From the NCBI RefSeq assembly GCF_020164955.1, contig NZ_JAIUHG010000005.1:124001-188000 (forward strand): a stretch of DNA of 64,000 nt. The letters are read 5' to 3'. The translations under genes were made by a program, and so were the position numbers. The stretch comes from Mesorhizobium sp. CA8 (GTDB lineage Bacteria > Pseudomonadota > Alphaproteobacteria > Rhizobiales > Rhizobiaceae). The notes under the pieces were generated by a model, which worked only from the letters and a program-made list of their open reading frames with translations, had not been told where the DNA came from and made no database searches. Of this stretch, positions 34,283 through 43,238 are shown one piece after another; position 1 is the first letter of the stretch; every line of letters begins with the position of its first letter.

Positions 34283-35551
34283 GTGGACAAGCAGGCAGCA
34301 GCGCAGCAATCGGCAACAAGCTTGCCCATTCCGCGCTGGGAATTCATTGCGCTCTGCGCGGCGCTCATGGCGCTCAATTCCTTGGCCATCGACATCATGC
34401 TGCCGGCGCTGCAGCAGATCGGCGCCTCGCTCGGCGTCGAGAGCGAGAACCACCGCCAATATGTCATCACCGCCTATATGCTCGGCTTCGGCGGCGGACA
34501 GCTTTTGTTCGGGCCCATTTCGGATCGCTTCGGACGCCGCGCGCCACTGGTCATTGGCCTTGTCGTCTATGTCGTGGCTGCGGCTGCCGCCGCCATAGCT
34601 CCCAGTTTCGCCCTGTTGCTGACCTGCCGTCTGATCCAGGGCATCGGCGCGGCCGCAACCCGCGTCATCGCCGTCTCGATCGTGCGCGACACGTTCGAAG
34701 GCCGGCGTATGGCCGAGGTGATGTCGCTGATCTTCATGGTGTTCATGGCCATCCCGGTCATCGCGCCCGGCATCGGCCAGTTCGTCATGCTGTTCGCCAG
34801 TTGGCATTGGATTTTCGTGACCATGGCTATCGGCGCGCTGATCGTTTCGACCTGGGCTCTGCTGCGCCTGCCGGAGACGCTGCGTCCCGAATATCGCCGC
34901 CCGCTCACGGTAGCGTCCGTACTCGGCGGCTTCCGCATCGTGCTCACCAACCGGCTCACGCTTTGCTACGCGTTTGCCAGCACGTTCATCTTCGCCGCCA
35001 TGTTCGGCTTCATCAGTTCGGCGCAGCAGATCTACATCGACATATTCCATGTCGGCGAATTGTTCCCGCTGATCTTTGCCGGAGTCGCCGGCGTGCTTGC
35101 CTTCTCCAACTATCTCAATTCGCGGTTGGTCGGACAGATCGGCATGCGCCGCCTGTCGCAAGGCGCGCTGCTTATCTTCCTGTGCATCAGCCTTGCCTGG
35201 CTGGTGGTCTCGCTGGAGATGCAGATGCCGCTCTGGCTCTTCGTCACCTTCTTTGCCGGGGCGATGCTGCCATTCGGCGGACTGGGCGCGAATTTCAACG
35301 CCCTGGCCATGGAACCGCTCGGCGAGCTCGCCGGGACTGCCGCATCCATTCTTGGCTTCATGCAGACGTTTCTCGGTGCCCTGATCGGCGCGGCGATCGG
35401 CCAGGCCTATAACGGCACGGTCACGCCTTTGGCCGCAGGTTTCTGCAGCGTCTCGGTAGCGGCTTTGCTGATGATCCTGATCGCCGAGCGGGGCAGGATG
35501 TTCCAGCCCCACAATCCCCCCGTTTCAGGGCACGTCACGGATCTGCACTAG
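34283..35551 (+). CDS. Bcr/CflA-type MFS drug exporter
   Basis: 422 residues with about 12 transmembrane helices. LLFGPISDRFGRRAPLVIGL is the MFS motif A loop and RLIQGIGAAATRVIAVSIVR is motif C-like region of the Bcr/CflA group. It exports small toxic compounds across the inner membrane. The start is GTG 34283 with weak ribosome binding site. It is convergent with the IMPase gene. Confidence 0.9.
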   Translation: MDKQAAAQQSATSLPIPRWEFIALCAALMALNSLAIDIMLPALQQIGASLGVESENHRQYVITAYMLGFGGGQLLFGPISDRFGRRAPLVIGLVVYVVAAAAAAIAPSFALLLTCRLIQGIGAAATRVIAVSIVRDTFEGRRMAEVMSLIFMVFMAIPVIAPGIGQFVMLFASWHWIFVTMAIGALIVSTWALLRLPETLRPEYRRPLTVASVLGGFRIVLTNRLTLCYAFASTFIFAAMFGFISSAQQIYIDIFHVGELFPLIFAGVAGVLAFSNYLNSRLVGQIGMRRLSQGALLIFLCISLAWLVVSLEMQMPLWLFVTFFAGAMLPFGGLGANFNALAMEPLGELAGTAASILGFMQTFLGALIGAAIGQAYNGTVTPLAAGFCSVSVAALLMILIAERGRMFQPHNPPVSGHVTDLH

Positions 35552-35602
35552 ATTGCTGTGGCCGGCAGGCCTGCCGGCCCTGGCCAAGCGCAGGATTTGG
35601 TC

Positions 35603-36430
35603 CTACTCGGCCCAGAGCTCGCGCCGCAACTCGTCCCAGCTTTGCTTGTCCGGCGCAACCAGCAGGCCGTCATCGACATGCGAGGGCAGGTAGGCGCTGC
35701 CGTCGACGCGCGCGACATGGCCGCCGGCTTCCTGGTGAATCAGCGCACCGGCGAGATGATCCCAGGGCATCAGCTTGTTGTAGAGCACGAAATGGGCGTG
35801 GCCGCTGGCCAGAAGCCGGTATTCATGCGCCGCGCAGCGATAGGCGAATTGCGACAGCGTCTTGGTTTGGTTGCGGGCGAGCCGCGAGCGTTCAGGCTCT
35901 TGGAGAAACTGCCACGAAACGGCGCCGGTCATCTGCGACATCGGCACCGGTGCCGCGACGCGAACCTTCTCCAGCGCGCCATGCGCGTGGCGGATATGGC
36001 TGCCGGCGCCCTTGGTCCCGATCAGCCAGTCTTTGCCGACCGGGTCATGGATGATGCCGGCGACGGTCTCGCCATTGACGACGACGCCGGCCATGACGCC
36101 GAACAGCGGCACGCCGGAAGCGAAATTGAAAGTGCCGTCGACCGGATCGATGACGAAGGCAAGCGCGGCATCGCCAAGTCCCGACAGCAGCGCCGGATTG
36201 TCGGAGCAGGCTTCCTCGCCGACCACCATGGCGTCCGGATAGCGCTCGAGCAGCCGGGCGGTGATCAGCCTTTCGGCGTTGACGTCCGCCTCGGTGACGA
36301 GGTCGGCGGCGGACGTCTTCTGGCGGACGTCGCCCTCGCCCAGCCGGCGGAAGCGCGGCATGATTTCGGCGTTCGCCGCGTCGGCGAGGAGCTCGGCCAG
36401 CCAGTCGATCGCATTATCGTCAAATCGCAT
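35603..36430 (-). CDS. Inositol monophosphatase family protein
   Basis: 275 residues. Metal-binding motif A is in LAFVIDPVDGTFNFASGVP, the upstream glutamate in VVGEEACSD and motif B in NKLMPWDHLAGALIHQEAGG. Magnesium-dependent phosphatase; the family includes histidinol-phosphate and nucleotide phosphatases, and the substrate is not set by sequence here. It is divergent in orientation from nothing nearby; a repeat block follows its 5' end. Confidence 0.9.
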   Translation of the reverse strand: MRFDDNAIDWLAELLADAANAEIMPRFRRLGEGDVRQKTSAADLVTEADVNAERLITARLLERYPDAMVVGEEACSDNPALLSGLGDAALAFVIDPVDGTFNFASGVPLFGVMAGVVVNGETVAGIIHDPVGKDWLIGTKGAGSHIRHAHGALEKVRVAAPVPMSQMTGAVSWQFLQEPERSRLARNQTKTLSQFAYRCAAHEYRLLASGHAHFVLYNKLMPWDHLAGALIHQEAGGHVARVDGSAYLPSHVDDGLLVAPDKQSWDELRRELWAE

Positions 36431-36457
36431 CGGAAATGTCTTGTCCAGGGTTCGTGC

Positions 36458-36510
36458 TAGAGCATGATGCCGAAAAGTGTGAAGCGGTTTTCGGACGACA
36501 TCATGCTCTA
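36458..36510. repeat. Intergenic palindrome, family B (copy 2)
   Basis: TAGAGCATGATGCCGAAAAG / TTTTCGGACGACATCATGCT with flanking TCTA, around GTGTGAAGCGG. It abuts the family C element that enters the ttcA 3' end. Confidence 0.88.
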
Positions 36511-36521
36511 CTTCTTTGATT

Positions 36522-36573
36522 TAGAGCCGGATTCAGATTTCAGGTCGAACAGACCTGAAATCATCCGGCTCTA
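36522..36573. repeat. Palindrome (family C) overlapping the ttcA 3' end
   Basis: TAGAGCCGGATTCAGATTTC and its partner AAATCATCCGGCTCTA form a near-perfect stem with a three-base bulge around CGAACAG. The gene ttcA ends at 36533, so about 40 bases of the palindrome are coding and supply the last 13 or so residues. Confidence 0.8.
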
Positions 36574-37423
36574 GCCCCGCGAAGTCGAACAGCTTCCTGT
36601 CCAGGAGATGCGAGGGCCTTACATTGGTCATGGCGCGGATCATCGTGTCCTTGCGGCCCGGCATGCGCCTCTCGATGTCGTCGAGCATCGCCTTCATGGC
36701 GTTGCGCTGCAGCCCTTCCTGGCTGCCGCACAGGTCACACGGGATGATCGGGAATTTCATCGCGTTGGCGAATTTCTCGAGGTCGGCCTCAGCACTATAG
36801 GCGAGCGGCCGCAGCACCATGACGTCGCCTTCGTCATTGAGGAGCTTGGGCGGCATGGCGGCGAGACGCCCGCCATGGAACAGGTTCATGAAGAAGGTTT
36901 CGAGTATGTCCTCGCGGTGATGGCCAAGCACCAGCGCCGAACACCCCTCCTCGCGCGCGATCCGATAGAGATGGCCGCGCCGCAGCCGCGAGCAGAGCGA
37001 GCAATAGGTGCTGCCCTCGGGCAGCTTGTCGGTCACCACCGAATAGGTGTCCTGGTATTCGATGCGGTGGGCGATGCCGTTGGCGTTGAGAAAGTCGGGC
37101 AGGATGTGCTTCGGAAAATTCGGCTGGCCCTGGTCGAGATTGCAGGCGAGCAGATCGACCGGCAGCAGGCCGCGCCATTTGAGGTCGAGCAAAAGCGCCA
37201 GCAGGCCGTAGGAATCCTTACCGCCCGACAGCGCCACCAGCCAGCGTTCGCCCGGCTTCACCATGGCGAAATCTTCGATAGCCTGGCGGGTAAGTCTCAA
37301 CAGCCGCTTGCGCAGCTTGTTGAATTCGACCGAGGACGGCACGTCACGAAACAGCGGGTGGAACCCGCCATCGGCCTCGTCGTCGATCGCCTCGAGGGAT
37401 TTGACATCTGGCAGCATATTCAT
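36533..37423 (-). CDS. ttcA: tRNA 2-thiocytidine biosynthesis protein TtcA
   Basis: 296 residues. The PP-loop SGGKDS is at 66-71; two CXXC pairs (C141/C144 in [11 protein letters not shown] and C229/C232 in [10 protein letters not shown]) bind the iron-sulfur cluster used to thiolate cytidine 32 of some tRNAs. [19 protein letters not shown] is family-specific. The C-terminus ([14 protein letters not shown]) is coded inside a palindromic repeat, see findings. Confidence 0.94.
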   Translation of the reverse strand: MNMLPDVKSLEAIDDEADGGFHPLFRDVPSSVEFNKLRKRLLRLTRQAIEDFAMVKPGERWLVALSGGKDSYGLLALLLDLKWRGLLPVDLLACNLDQGQPNFPKHILPDFLNANGIAHRIEYQDTYSVVTDKLPEGSTYCSLCSRLRRGHLYRIAREEGCSALVLGHHREDILETFFMNLFHGGRLAAMPPKLLNDEGDVMVLRPLAYSAEADLEKFANAMKFPIIPCDLCGSQEGLQRNAMKAMLDDIERRMPGRKDTMIRAMTNVRPSHLLDRKLFDFAGLEPDDFRSVRPEI

Positions 37424-37534
37424 GGCGCCGGCTCCGCGTTGTCAGCGCCCGGCTTTAGAGCATTTTGCAGCCGAGTGAAATCACATGGCATCGCATAAAT
37501 GCGGCCAAAGTGAATAGCCCTGACCGCCAAAGAA

Positions 37535-37558
37535 AAGGCCGCCTCGAGAGGCGGCCTT
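37535..37558 (-). terminator. Terminator after rpsD
   Basis: Stem AAGGCCGCCTC / GAGGCGGCCTT with a two-base centre, followed on the minus strand by TTCT. It lies 26 bases past the rpsD stop. Confidence 0.75.
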
Positions 37559-37583
37559 GGATGCTGCGGCTGATCGATGTCGA

Positions 37584-38201
37584 TCAGCGCGAGTAGAATT
37601 CGACGACCAGGTTCGGTTCCATCTGCACCGCGAACGGAACGTCCGACAGGCCCGGAACGCGCGCGAAGGTCGCGGTCATCTTGTTGTGGTCGGCTTCGAT
37701 ATAGTCCGGCACGTCGCGCTCGGCGAGGCCCACCGATTCCAGCACGATGACGAGCTGCTTCGACTTCTCGCGCACCTCGATGACGTCGCCCGGCTTGCAG
37801 CGATACGAACCGATGTTGGTGCGCTTACCGTTGACGTTGACATGGCCGTGGTTGACGAACTGACGGGCGGCGAAGATGGTCGGCACGAACTTGGCGCGAT
37901 AGACGATCGCGTCGAGGCGCGACTCCAGCAGGCCGATCAGGTTCTCGGAGGTGTCGCCCTTGCGGCGGTTGGCCTCTTCATAGACCTTGCGGAACTGCTT
38001 TTCCGAAACGTCGCCATAGTGACCCTTCAGCTTCTGCTTGGCGCGCAGCTGCAGGCCGAAGTCGGAAAGCTTGCCCTTGCGGCGCTGGCCGTGCTGGCCG
38101 GGGCCGTATTCACGCTTATTGACCGGGGACTTCGGGCGGCCCCAGATGTTTTCGCCGAGACGGCGGTCGATCTTGTATTTCGCGGATTCGCGCTTGCTCA
38201 T
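37584..38201 (-). CDS. rpsD: 30S ribosomal protein S4
   Basis: 205 residues, start at 38201 ([20 protein letters not shown]) after AAAGGGA. The S4 RNA-binding domain [36 protein letters not shown] is intact, and the alphaproteobacterial [17 protein letters not shown] block is present. It nucleates assembly of the small subunit. It stands alone here with its own terminator. Confidence 0.97.
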   Translation of the reverse strand: MSKRESAKYKIDRRLGENIWGRPKSPVNKREYGPGQHGQRRKGKLSDFGLQLRAKQKLKGHYGDVSEKQFRKVYEEANRRKGDTSENLIGLLESRLDAIVYRAKFVPTIFAARQFVNHGHVNVNGKRTNIGSYRCKPGDVIEVREKSKQLVIVLESVGLAERDVPDYIEADHNKMTATFARVPGLSDVPFAVQMEPNLVVEFYSR

Positions 38202-38571
38202 CGCATTCCCTTTCAAACAATATACCAGGAACCCCATGGCTCCGGGCGAAGGAAACGCGCCCTCCTCTGGCCTCCGTTTTCGAGACCTGACAGGGTTTCC
38301 CACGCAAAGCGACGGAAAACCCACGGGACACGTCAAAAGAAACCACCGGGCGTCGCCACCCGGTGTTGGTGGCCTGTTAAACACAGATTTAACCGCTGTC
38401 AAGCTTGCGGCTGGCGGCGCCGACGGCAACCCGATATCATCTTAGCGTTGCATGCGGCGCTGGGTGTGGCGGAAAGTTGCACGCCGGCCGGTATCGGGGC
38501 GGATGCGGCGCCTTCGGACGCGAACGCCCTGCACGTGATGAAGGGACTGGAGCAGAGGAGTCCGGATTCCC
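38202..38571. other. 370-base intergenic region upstream of rpsD and the small secreted-peptide gene
   Basis: It holds promoters for two divergent genes. The one clear structure is a seven-base hairpin CACCGGG / CCCGGTG at 38344-38365, roughly 145-165 bases upstream of the rpsD start; it could be part of the leader. No gene or repeat is supported. Confidence 0.5.
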
Positions 38572-38775
38572 ATGAAGAAGTTCTTCCTTACCCTGACGGG
38601 AGCCGCCGTGTTAGCCGGATCGATGGCGGTCATGACGCCGGAACCGGCCATGGCCAGGCACTGGCATGGCCACAAGCAGGTCTGCCGCGTCGTTGTGAAG
38701 AAAAAAGTGGTCTGGCGCCACGGCCATCGCCATGTCGTGCGGTACAAGACGCGGCATTGCTGGTGGCGTCGCTAG
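38572..38775 (+). CDS. Small secreted His/Lys/Arg-rich peptide
   Basis: 67 residues. A signal peptide (MKKFFLTLTGAAVLAGSMAV) is probably cut near AMA (27-28), leaving ~40 residues rich in His, Arg, Lys and Trp with two cysteines (C38 and C63). It resembles small periplasmic metal- or polyanion-binding peptides, but the role is unknown. A terminator follows. Confidence 0.7.
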   Translation: MKKFFLTLTGAAVLAGSMAVMTPEPAMARHWHGHKQVCRVVVKKKVVWRHGHRHVVRYKTRHCWWRR

Positions 38776-38800
38776 CTGACCGCTTGGGCTAATCCAGACG

Positions 38801-38827
38801 AAGCCCGCGGACAGCTCCGCGGCTTTT
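38801..38827 (+). terminator. Terminator after the small secreted peptide
   Basis: Stem AAGCCCGCGG / CCGCGGCTT (one bulge) around ACAGCT, then TTTTT. It begins 26 bases after the stop at 38775. Confidence 0.75.
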
Positions 38828-38845
38828 TGCATCCGATCTCGCGAT

Positions 38846-39028
38846 TTATGACTTCTTGCCGGGCAGGCTCTTGCGCTTGGTCTCGGCGAACTCCTCGAGC
38901 TGCTTCTCGCTCATCGATTCATACATTTCGCGCGACGCGCCTTTGAGTTCGCTCTTCTTCGTCTCGCCGCGCTTGGCGGAAAGCGCTGCGCCGGCGGCCT
39001 TTTGCTGGGCTTGCGATTTGGCGGGCAT
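38846..39028 (-). CDS. DUF3008 family small protein
   Basis: 60 residues: MPAKSQAQQKAAGAALSAKR GETKKSELKGASREMYESMS EKQLEEFAETKRKSLPGKKS. Lys- and Ala-rich and likely disordered apart from a short helix, this matches DUF3008. Start 39028 has AAGGAG upstream. Longer frames through the neighbouring gene are shadows. Confidence 0.82.
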   Translation of the reverse strand: MPAKSQAQQKAAGAALSAKRGETKKSELKGASREMYESMSEKQLEEFAETKRKSLPGKKS

Positions 39029-39172
39029 GGCGGTTTCTCCTTCGCTGCGGGAGAAACGCCGCGCTTCGGCAGCAGTTCCGGCCTGGGCGGCTAGGTATTT
39101 CGTAAGCTTGCGGCAGCGGCGATCTTTAGCGACAGCCTTTCCGCGTCCGGAACGCCAGTGTAGGACGGCGGC

Positions 39173-40564
39173 ATGAAATCGCTGACCGATCCCTCCCAGG
39201 CACTCTCCACCGGCCTCGCGAAAATCCGCACCGAGTTCCACGTGCCGGATGGATTTCCGCCGGAGGTGGTGGCTGCGGCGCAGGCGGCTGCCAAGCGTGT
39301 GCCCGACCAGCATGCCGATCGCACCGCAGTGCCTTTCGTCACGCTCGATCCGGCGAGCTCGACCGATCTCGACCAGGCCTTCTCGATCGAGGCCAGCGGC
39401 GGCGATCTTCTCTTGCATTACGCCATTGCCGACGTGGCCTGGTTCGCCGGGGATGGCGACGCGGTGGATCTCGAAGCCTGGAACCGGGGCGAGACGCTTT
39501 ATTTGCCGGACGGCAAGGCCGGGCTCTACCCGCCGCTGCTTGCCGAGGCTGCGGCGAGCCTGTTGCCCGATGAACCGCGTCCCGCAGTCATCTTCACGCT
39601 CCGGGTTGCCGGAGACGGTGCGGTGAAATTGGATGGCGCGGAGCGCGCCGTCATCCAAAGCCGCGCCAAGCTCGCCTATGACAGCGTCAAAGCTTCGGAT
39701 GTTCCCGCCGGCTTCGCGGAACTGGCGCGGCGCATAGCGGCTAACGAACAGCGCCGCGGCGCTTCGCGCGTCGATCCGCCAGAGCAGGAGGTGCAGAGGC
39801 TCGCCGACGGCACGTTCCGGCTTTCGTTCAGGCCGCTGCTGCAATCCGAGCAGGATAACGCCGCGCTTTCGTTGGCCGCCAATATGGCGATCGCCGATGC
39901 CATGCTGGCACACAAGACCGGATTGTTCCGGGTGATGTCGGGGCCGGATGCTTCCAAGGTGCAACGGCTGCGCAACGCGGCACAGGCGCTCGGCCTGTCC
40001 TGGCCGGCCTCCACCAGCCTGCACGACTATCAGCGCACGCTCGATCCGGCCGATCCGAAACAGGCAGCGCTGATGCTGGAAATCCGCCGCGCGGGCAACG
40101 GCGCGTCCTACCAGCCCTATCAGGAGGGCGTCGTGCCCTGGCATGAGGCGATGGCCGCGACCTACGCGCATGCCACCGCGCCGCTCAGGCGGCTGGCCGA
40201 CCGCTACGTCGTGCGCTGCGCGCTGGCAATCGCCAACGGCGAGCCCGTGCCGCAGGCGGTCGCCGACGCCTTTGCCAGATTGCCGAAGGTGATGGGGCGT
40301 GCGGATGCCCGCGCGTCGCAGATCAATCATGCTGCCATCGACCTTGCCGAGGCCGCAATGCTCAAGGGACGTGAGGGCGAGACGTTCAAGGCCGTCGTCA
40401 CCGACTTCGTCGATCATGGCGTGCGCGTGCAGCTTGCCGATATGCCTGTCGTCGCCAATGTAAGGGCCTCCGGGTTTAGGCAGGGAGACAGCCTGATGCT
40501 AAAGCTGGTCTCGGCTGACCCGGATCAGCGCAGCATCGTCTTCGAGCCCGCCACCCCGGCTTGA
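39173..40564 (+). CDS. RNB-domain (RNase II family) exoribonuclease
   Basis: 463 residues: an RNB catalytic domain with a C-terminal S1-like barrel (GETFKAVVTDFVDHGVRVQL) but no N-terminal cold-shock domains, against ~640 residues for RNase II. The metal site reads TLDPASSTDLDQAFSIEASG (D59, D65, D67, then Q68 where RNase II has a fourth Asp). ATAPLRRLADRYVVRCALA is the RNA-contact signature. It degrades RNA 3' to 5'. It is convergent with murI. Confidence 0.9.
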   Translation: MKSLTDPSQALSTGLAKIRTEFHVPDGFPPEVVAAAQAAAKRVPDQHADRTAVPFVTLDPASSTDLDQAFSIEASGGDLLLHYAIADVAWFAGDGDAVDLEAWNRGETLYLPDGKAGLYPPLLAEAAASLLPDEPRPAVIFTLRVAGDGAVKLDGAERAVIQSRAKLAYDSVKASDVPAGFAELARRIAANEQRRGASRVDPPEQEVQRLADGTFRLSFRPLLQSEQDNAALSLAANMAIADAMLAHKTGLFRVMSGPDASKVQRLRNAAQALGLSWPASTSLHDYQRTLDPADPKQAALMLEIRRAGNGASYQPYQEGVVPWHEAMAATYAHATAPLRRLADRYVVRCALAIANGEPVPQAVADAFARLPKVMGRADARASQINHAAIDLAEAAMLKGREGETFKAVVTDFVDHGVRVQLADMPVVANVRASGFRQGDSLMLKLVSADPDQRSIVFEPATPA

Positions 40565-40567
40565 GCA

Positions 40568-41374
40568 CTAAGGTGCGGTCAATCCAAAGCCCTGGATCAG
40601 CCGCCTCGTGGCGAAATCCACCTTGCCCGAGGTGAAGACGGCAAGATCGGGCTCGCTGTCGCCGGATTTTTCTCCGACGAGGTCGAGCAGCGACATGGCG
40701 CGCCGCGCGATCGCTTCGGCAGGATCGATCCAGTCGACCGGCCAGGGTGCGGTCTTGCGCATGCGGTTGGCGAGAAACGGATAATGCGTGCAGGCGAGCA
40801 CGACGATATCGGTGCGGTTGCCGTCGCGCTCGATGAAGCAGGGCGCGATTTCGGCGCGCACGGCTTCCTCATCGACGAAACCCTGGCGCATATAGATTTC
40901 GGCCAGCCCCGCCAGCCGGTCGCTGCCGACCAGGCGCACATGGCATTTCTGCGCCCATTTGCTGATCAGGTCGCGCGTGTACTGGCGCTTCACCGTGCCG
41001 GGCGTCGCCAGCACCGACACCAGGCCGGAGCGGGTGCGTTCGGCCGCTGGCTTGATTGCCGGCACCGTGCCGACGAAAGGATGGCCGGGGAATGTCTCGC
41101 GCAGCGCCTCGATCACCAGCGTCGAAGCTGTATTGCAGGCGATCACCGAAATCGCCGGCTGGAGGCGGTCGAGCAATTTGCCGAACAGTGCAAGGATGTG
41201 TTCCTTGAGCGCCGGCTCTTCCCAGGCGCCGTAAGGAAAAGCCGCGTCGTCGGCGACATAGACGAAGCGGCGGTCGGGCATGAGCACACGCGCTTCGCGC
41301 AACACGGTCAGCCCGCCGACGCCGGAATCGAACATCAGGATCGGGCGCTGGCTTGATCGATCGCTCATTGTCAT
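40568..41374 (-). CDS. murI: Glutamate racemase
   Basis: 268 residues from ATG 41374 (ATG 41368 is an alternative). [20 protein letters not shown] starts the substrate site; the two catalytic cysteines are C80 ([13 protein letters not shown]) and C195 ([14 protein letters not shown]). It makes D-glutamate for peptidoglycan. Neither start has a strong ribosome binding site. A family A repeat lies directly at its 5' side. Confidence 0.95.
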   Translation of the reverse strand: MTMSDRSSQRPILMFDSGVGGLTVLREARVLMPDRRFVYVADDAAFPYGAWEEPALKEHILALFGKLLDRLQPAISVIACNTASTLVIEALRETFPGHPFVGTVPAIKPAAERTRSGLVSVLATPGTVKRQYTRDLISKWAQKCHVRLVGSDRLAGLAEIYMRQGFVDEEAVRAEIAPCFIERDGNRTDIVVLACTHYPFLANRMRKTAPWPVDWIDPAEAIARRAMSLLDLVGEKSGDSEPDLAVFTSGKVDFATRRLIQGFGLTAP

Positions 41375-41385
41375 CCGGTCACAGA

Positions 41386-41428
41386 GCAATTCCAGGAAAG
41401 TGTGAAACGGTTTTCCGTCCGGAGTTGC
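41386..41428. repeat. Intergenic palindrome, family A (copy 3)
   Basis: GCAATTCCAGGAAAG / TTTTCCGTCCGGAGTTGC core AGTGTGAAACGG, immediately 5' of murI. Confidence 0.85.
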
Positions 41429-41440
41429 GTCAAAACAAAG

Positions 41441-41478
41441 AGAAGCATCCGATCCGTGATTGGATCGACACCGCTTCT
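41441..41478. repeat. Additional palindrome within the mosaic
   Basis: AGAAGC...GCTTCT outer arms and GATCC...GGATC inner arms. It sits between a family A and a family B copy, making a compound mosaic. Confidence 0.65.
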
Positions 41479-41534
41479 ATCGCGAATGATCATGGTCTTG
41501 AAGAGGCGAATGCGAGCAGCTTTTTCGCAGTCGA

Positions 41535-41587
41535 TAGAGCATGACGCCGAAAAGCGTGAAGCAGCTTTCGCACGACATCATGCTCTA
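41535..41587. repeat. Intergenic palindrome, family B (copy 3)
   Basis: TAGAGCATGACGCCGAAAAG / ...CGACATCATGCTCTA. The inner TTTTCGG arm has drifted to CTTTCGC, showing decay of this copy. Confidence 0.85.
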
Positions 41588-41601
41588 TCTTTAGGAATGA
41601 T

Positions 41602-42170
41602 TCATATCCCGCGCTTGCCGAAGTCGGCGGGGCGCGGCCTGCCGAATGGCTGCGGCGCGGGCGGGATGCGTGCGGCTGAAGCGGCAACCGCCGCGCGTGG
41701 AGCGGCCGGCACGGCGGTGCGTGCAGTGCGTGTCGATGCCGGAAGCGGGCCATCGAACTCAAAAAACATCGGTCAATTCATCGATGTTGCTTCCGGCGAC
41801 GGGTTTCGCCCACAGGATCGTGCACCAGAGGCCGAATATCGAAAGTGCAAGCAGGTTCAGTCCGCCGGGAATGCTTTCGGGATCGTCGAATTTGACGACC
41901 AGCAGCACGCCTGCCTGCAAAAGGGCGTAGACGGCGGAAAGGACGATGTACGCCCACAGGATCCAGCGACGCCCCGTTGGCGTCGCGGGTGCGCCGCGAG
42001 GCGATGTTGCCGCGCGGCGCGACAAAGATGAGCGAGGCGACGAGGACGGCGCCCGCCATGCCCTGCCGCGCCGGACCGGGCCCCGAATTGATCAGCCCTT
42101 CGAAACCGATCGTGCTGACAATGCAGACAACGATCACCACGGTTTCGGCGACGGCAAGACCGATGCTCAC
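41602..42170 (-). pseudogene. Membrane protein gene broken by two frameshifts
   Basis: Three consecutive frames on the minus strand join into one plausible protein of about 188 residues. Frame 1 from GTG 42170 (MSIGLAVAETVVIVVCIVST, then AGAVLVASLIFVAPRGNIAS) moves at a GGGG run (near 41976) into RRWILWAYIVLSAVYALLQA, SIFGLWCTILWAKPV; a TTTTTT run (41761-41766) then moves into FDGPLPASTRTARTAVPAAP and PFGRPRPADFGKRGI, stopping at 41602. Removing one G and one T restores a single reading frame. The protein has four hydrophobic helices and a Pro/Ala-rich tail. It starts 12 bases after trmJ. Confidence 0.65.
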
Positions 42171-42182
42171 AGCTTATCGATT

Positions 42183-43031
42183 TTAACTTTCTTCGTCTTT
42201 GACGCGACCGCGCGCGCCGGCCGGCAATCGTCTTGGATCATCCCCGGGCGAGCCGTCGCCGCGCGGCATGGCCGGCGAGAACCGGTCGAGCGAGGAGATG
42301 ATGCCGCGCAGAACCTTGAGCTCGGGTTCGGCGAACCCCGCGCGCGTCAGCACGGCGCGCAGATTGTCGACCATCTTCGGTTTCTTTTCCTCAGGGCGGA
42401 AATAACCGCGCGCTTCCAACGCGTTCTCAAGATAGGCGAACAGGCTGTGCAGTTGGTCCTTGGTGGCCGGCACCAGCTCCGGTCCGGAGAAATTGGTCTG
42501 GGTCTCGTCGGCGAGGCCGGACTTCATCCATTCATAGGACATCAAAAGCACCGCCTGGGCGATGTTGAGCGAGGAGAAGCCGGGGTCGACCGGGAAGGTG
42601 ACGATCTCGTCGGCGAGGCCGACCTCGTCATTATAAAGGCCGAAGCGCTCGCGGCCGAACAGGATGCCGGTGCGCTGGCCCGCGTCGACACGCGCCCTGA
42701 GCGCCCTGCCCGCTTCAACAGGCCCGCGCACCGGCTTGAAGCCGTCGCGCTCGCGCGCCGTCGTGGCAAAGACGAAGTTCAGGTCGGCGACTGCAGAGGC
42801 CAGATCGTCGAACACCTTCGTTGCGTCGATGACGTGGTCGGCGCGGCTGGCTGCCGCGCGCGCCTTCTCGCTCGGCCAGCCGTCGCGCGGATTGACAAGG
42901 CGCAGTTCCGACAGGCCGAAATTCGCCATGGCCCGCGCGACCATGCCGATGTTCTCGCCGAGCTGCGGCTCGACCAGGATGATCGCCGGTCCGGCGGAGG
43001 CGGTCTTGGTTGTGTCTTCTATGGCTGGCAT
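42183..43031 (-). CDS. trmJ: tRNA/rRNA methyltransferase, SpoU family (TrmJ-like)
   Basis: 282 residues from ATG 43031. SpoU (SPOUT) motifs are complete: IILVEPQLGENIGMVARAMA, TGILFGRERFGLYNDEVGLA and FSSLNIAQAVLLMSYEWMK. The C-terminal extension is typical of TrmJ, which 2'-O-methylates residue 32 of tRNA. The frame stays open further upstream but the family start is here. Divergent from icd. Confidence 0.85.
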   Translation of the reverse strand: MPAIEDTTKTASAGPAIILVEPQLGENIGMVARAMANFGLSELRLVNPRDGWPSEKARAAASRADHVIDATKVFDDLASAVADLNFVFATTARERDGFKPVRGPVEAGRALRARVDAGQRTGILFGRERFGLYNDEVGLADEIVTFPVDPGFSSLNIAQAVLLMSYEWMKSGLADETQTNFSGPELVPATKDQLHSLFAYLENALEARGYFRPEEKKPKMVDNLRAVLTRAGFAEPELKVLRGIISSLDRFSPAMPRGDGSPGDDPRRLPAGARGRVKDEES

Positions 43032-43238
43032 GGCTATTGGTAACCGGGGTTTGCGGCGTTTCGGCGTCCCTGCCACATCCGGACCGGAAAATGAAGCATT
43101 CACAACAGCGGCGCCCGTCCGCCCCGGCGCGGATCGCGGTTTGCGCGCTGAAAAAGCCTTTGATATACGCTCCGCATCCCCGGCCGAAACCATGCGGGCA
43201 AGGCCGTCCAGATCCCCCAGCAACGAGGCATTCTTTCC

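Noticed and set aside
38344..38365. Hairpin upstream of rpsD as an S4 autoregulatory leader
   Set aside because: A simple seven-base stem far from the start codon is too weak evidence for an S4-binding leader.
38846..40417. 523-residue frame joining the DUF3008 gene with antisense of the RNB gene
   Set aside because: A ribosome binding site and family start at 39028 define the 60-residue protein; the rest is antisense.
41490..41762. 90-residue minus-strand frame starting MSSMARFRH
   Set aside because: It runs through the repeat mosaic, and another frame of the same stretch fits as the tail of the frameshifted membrane protein.
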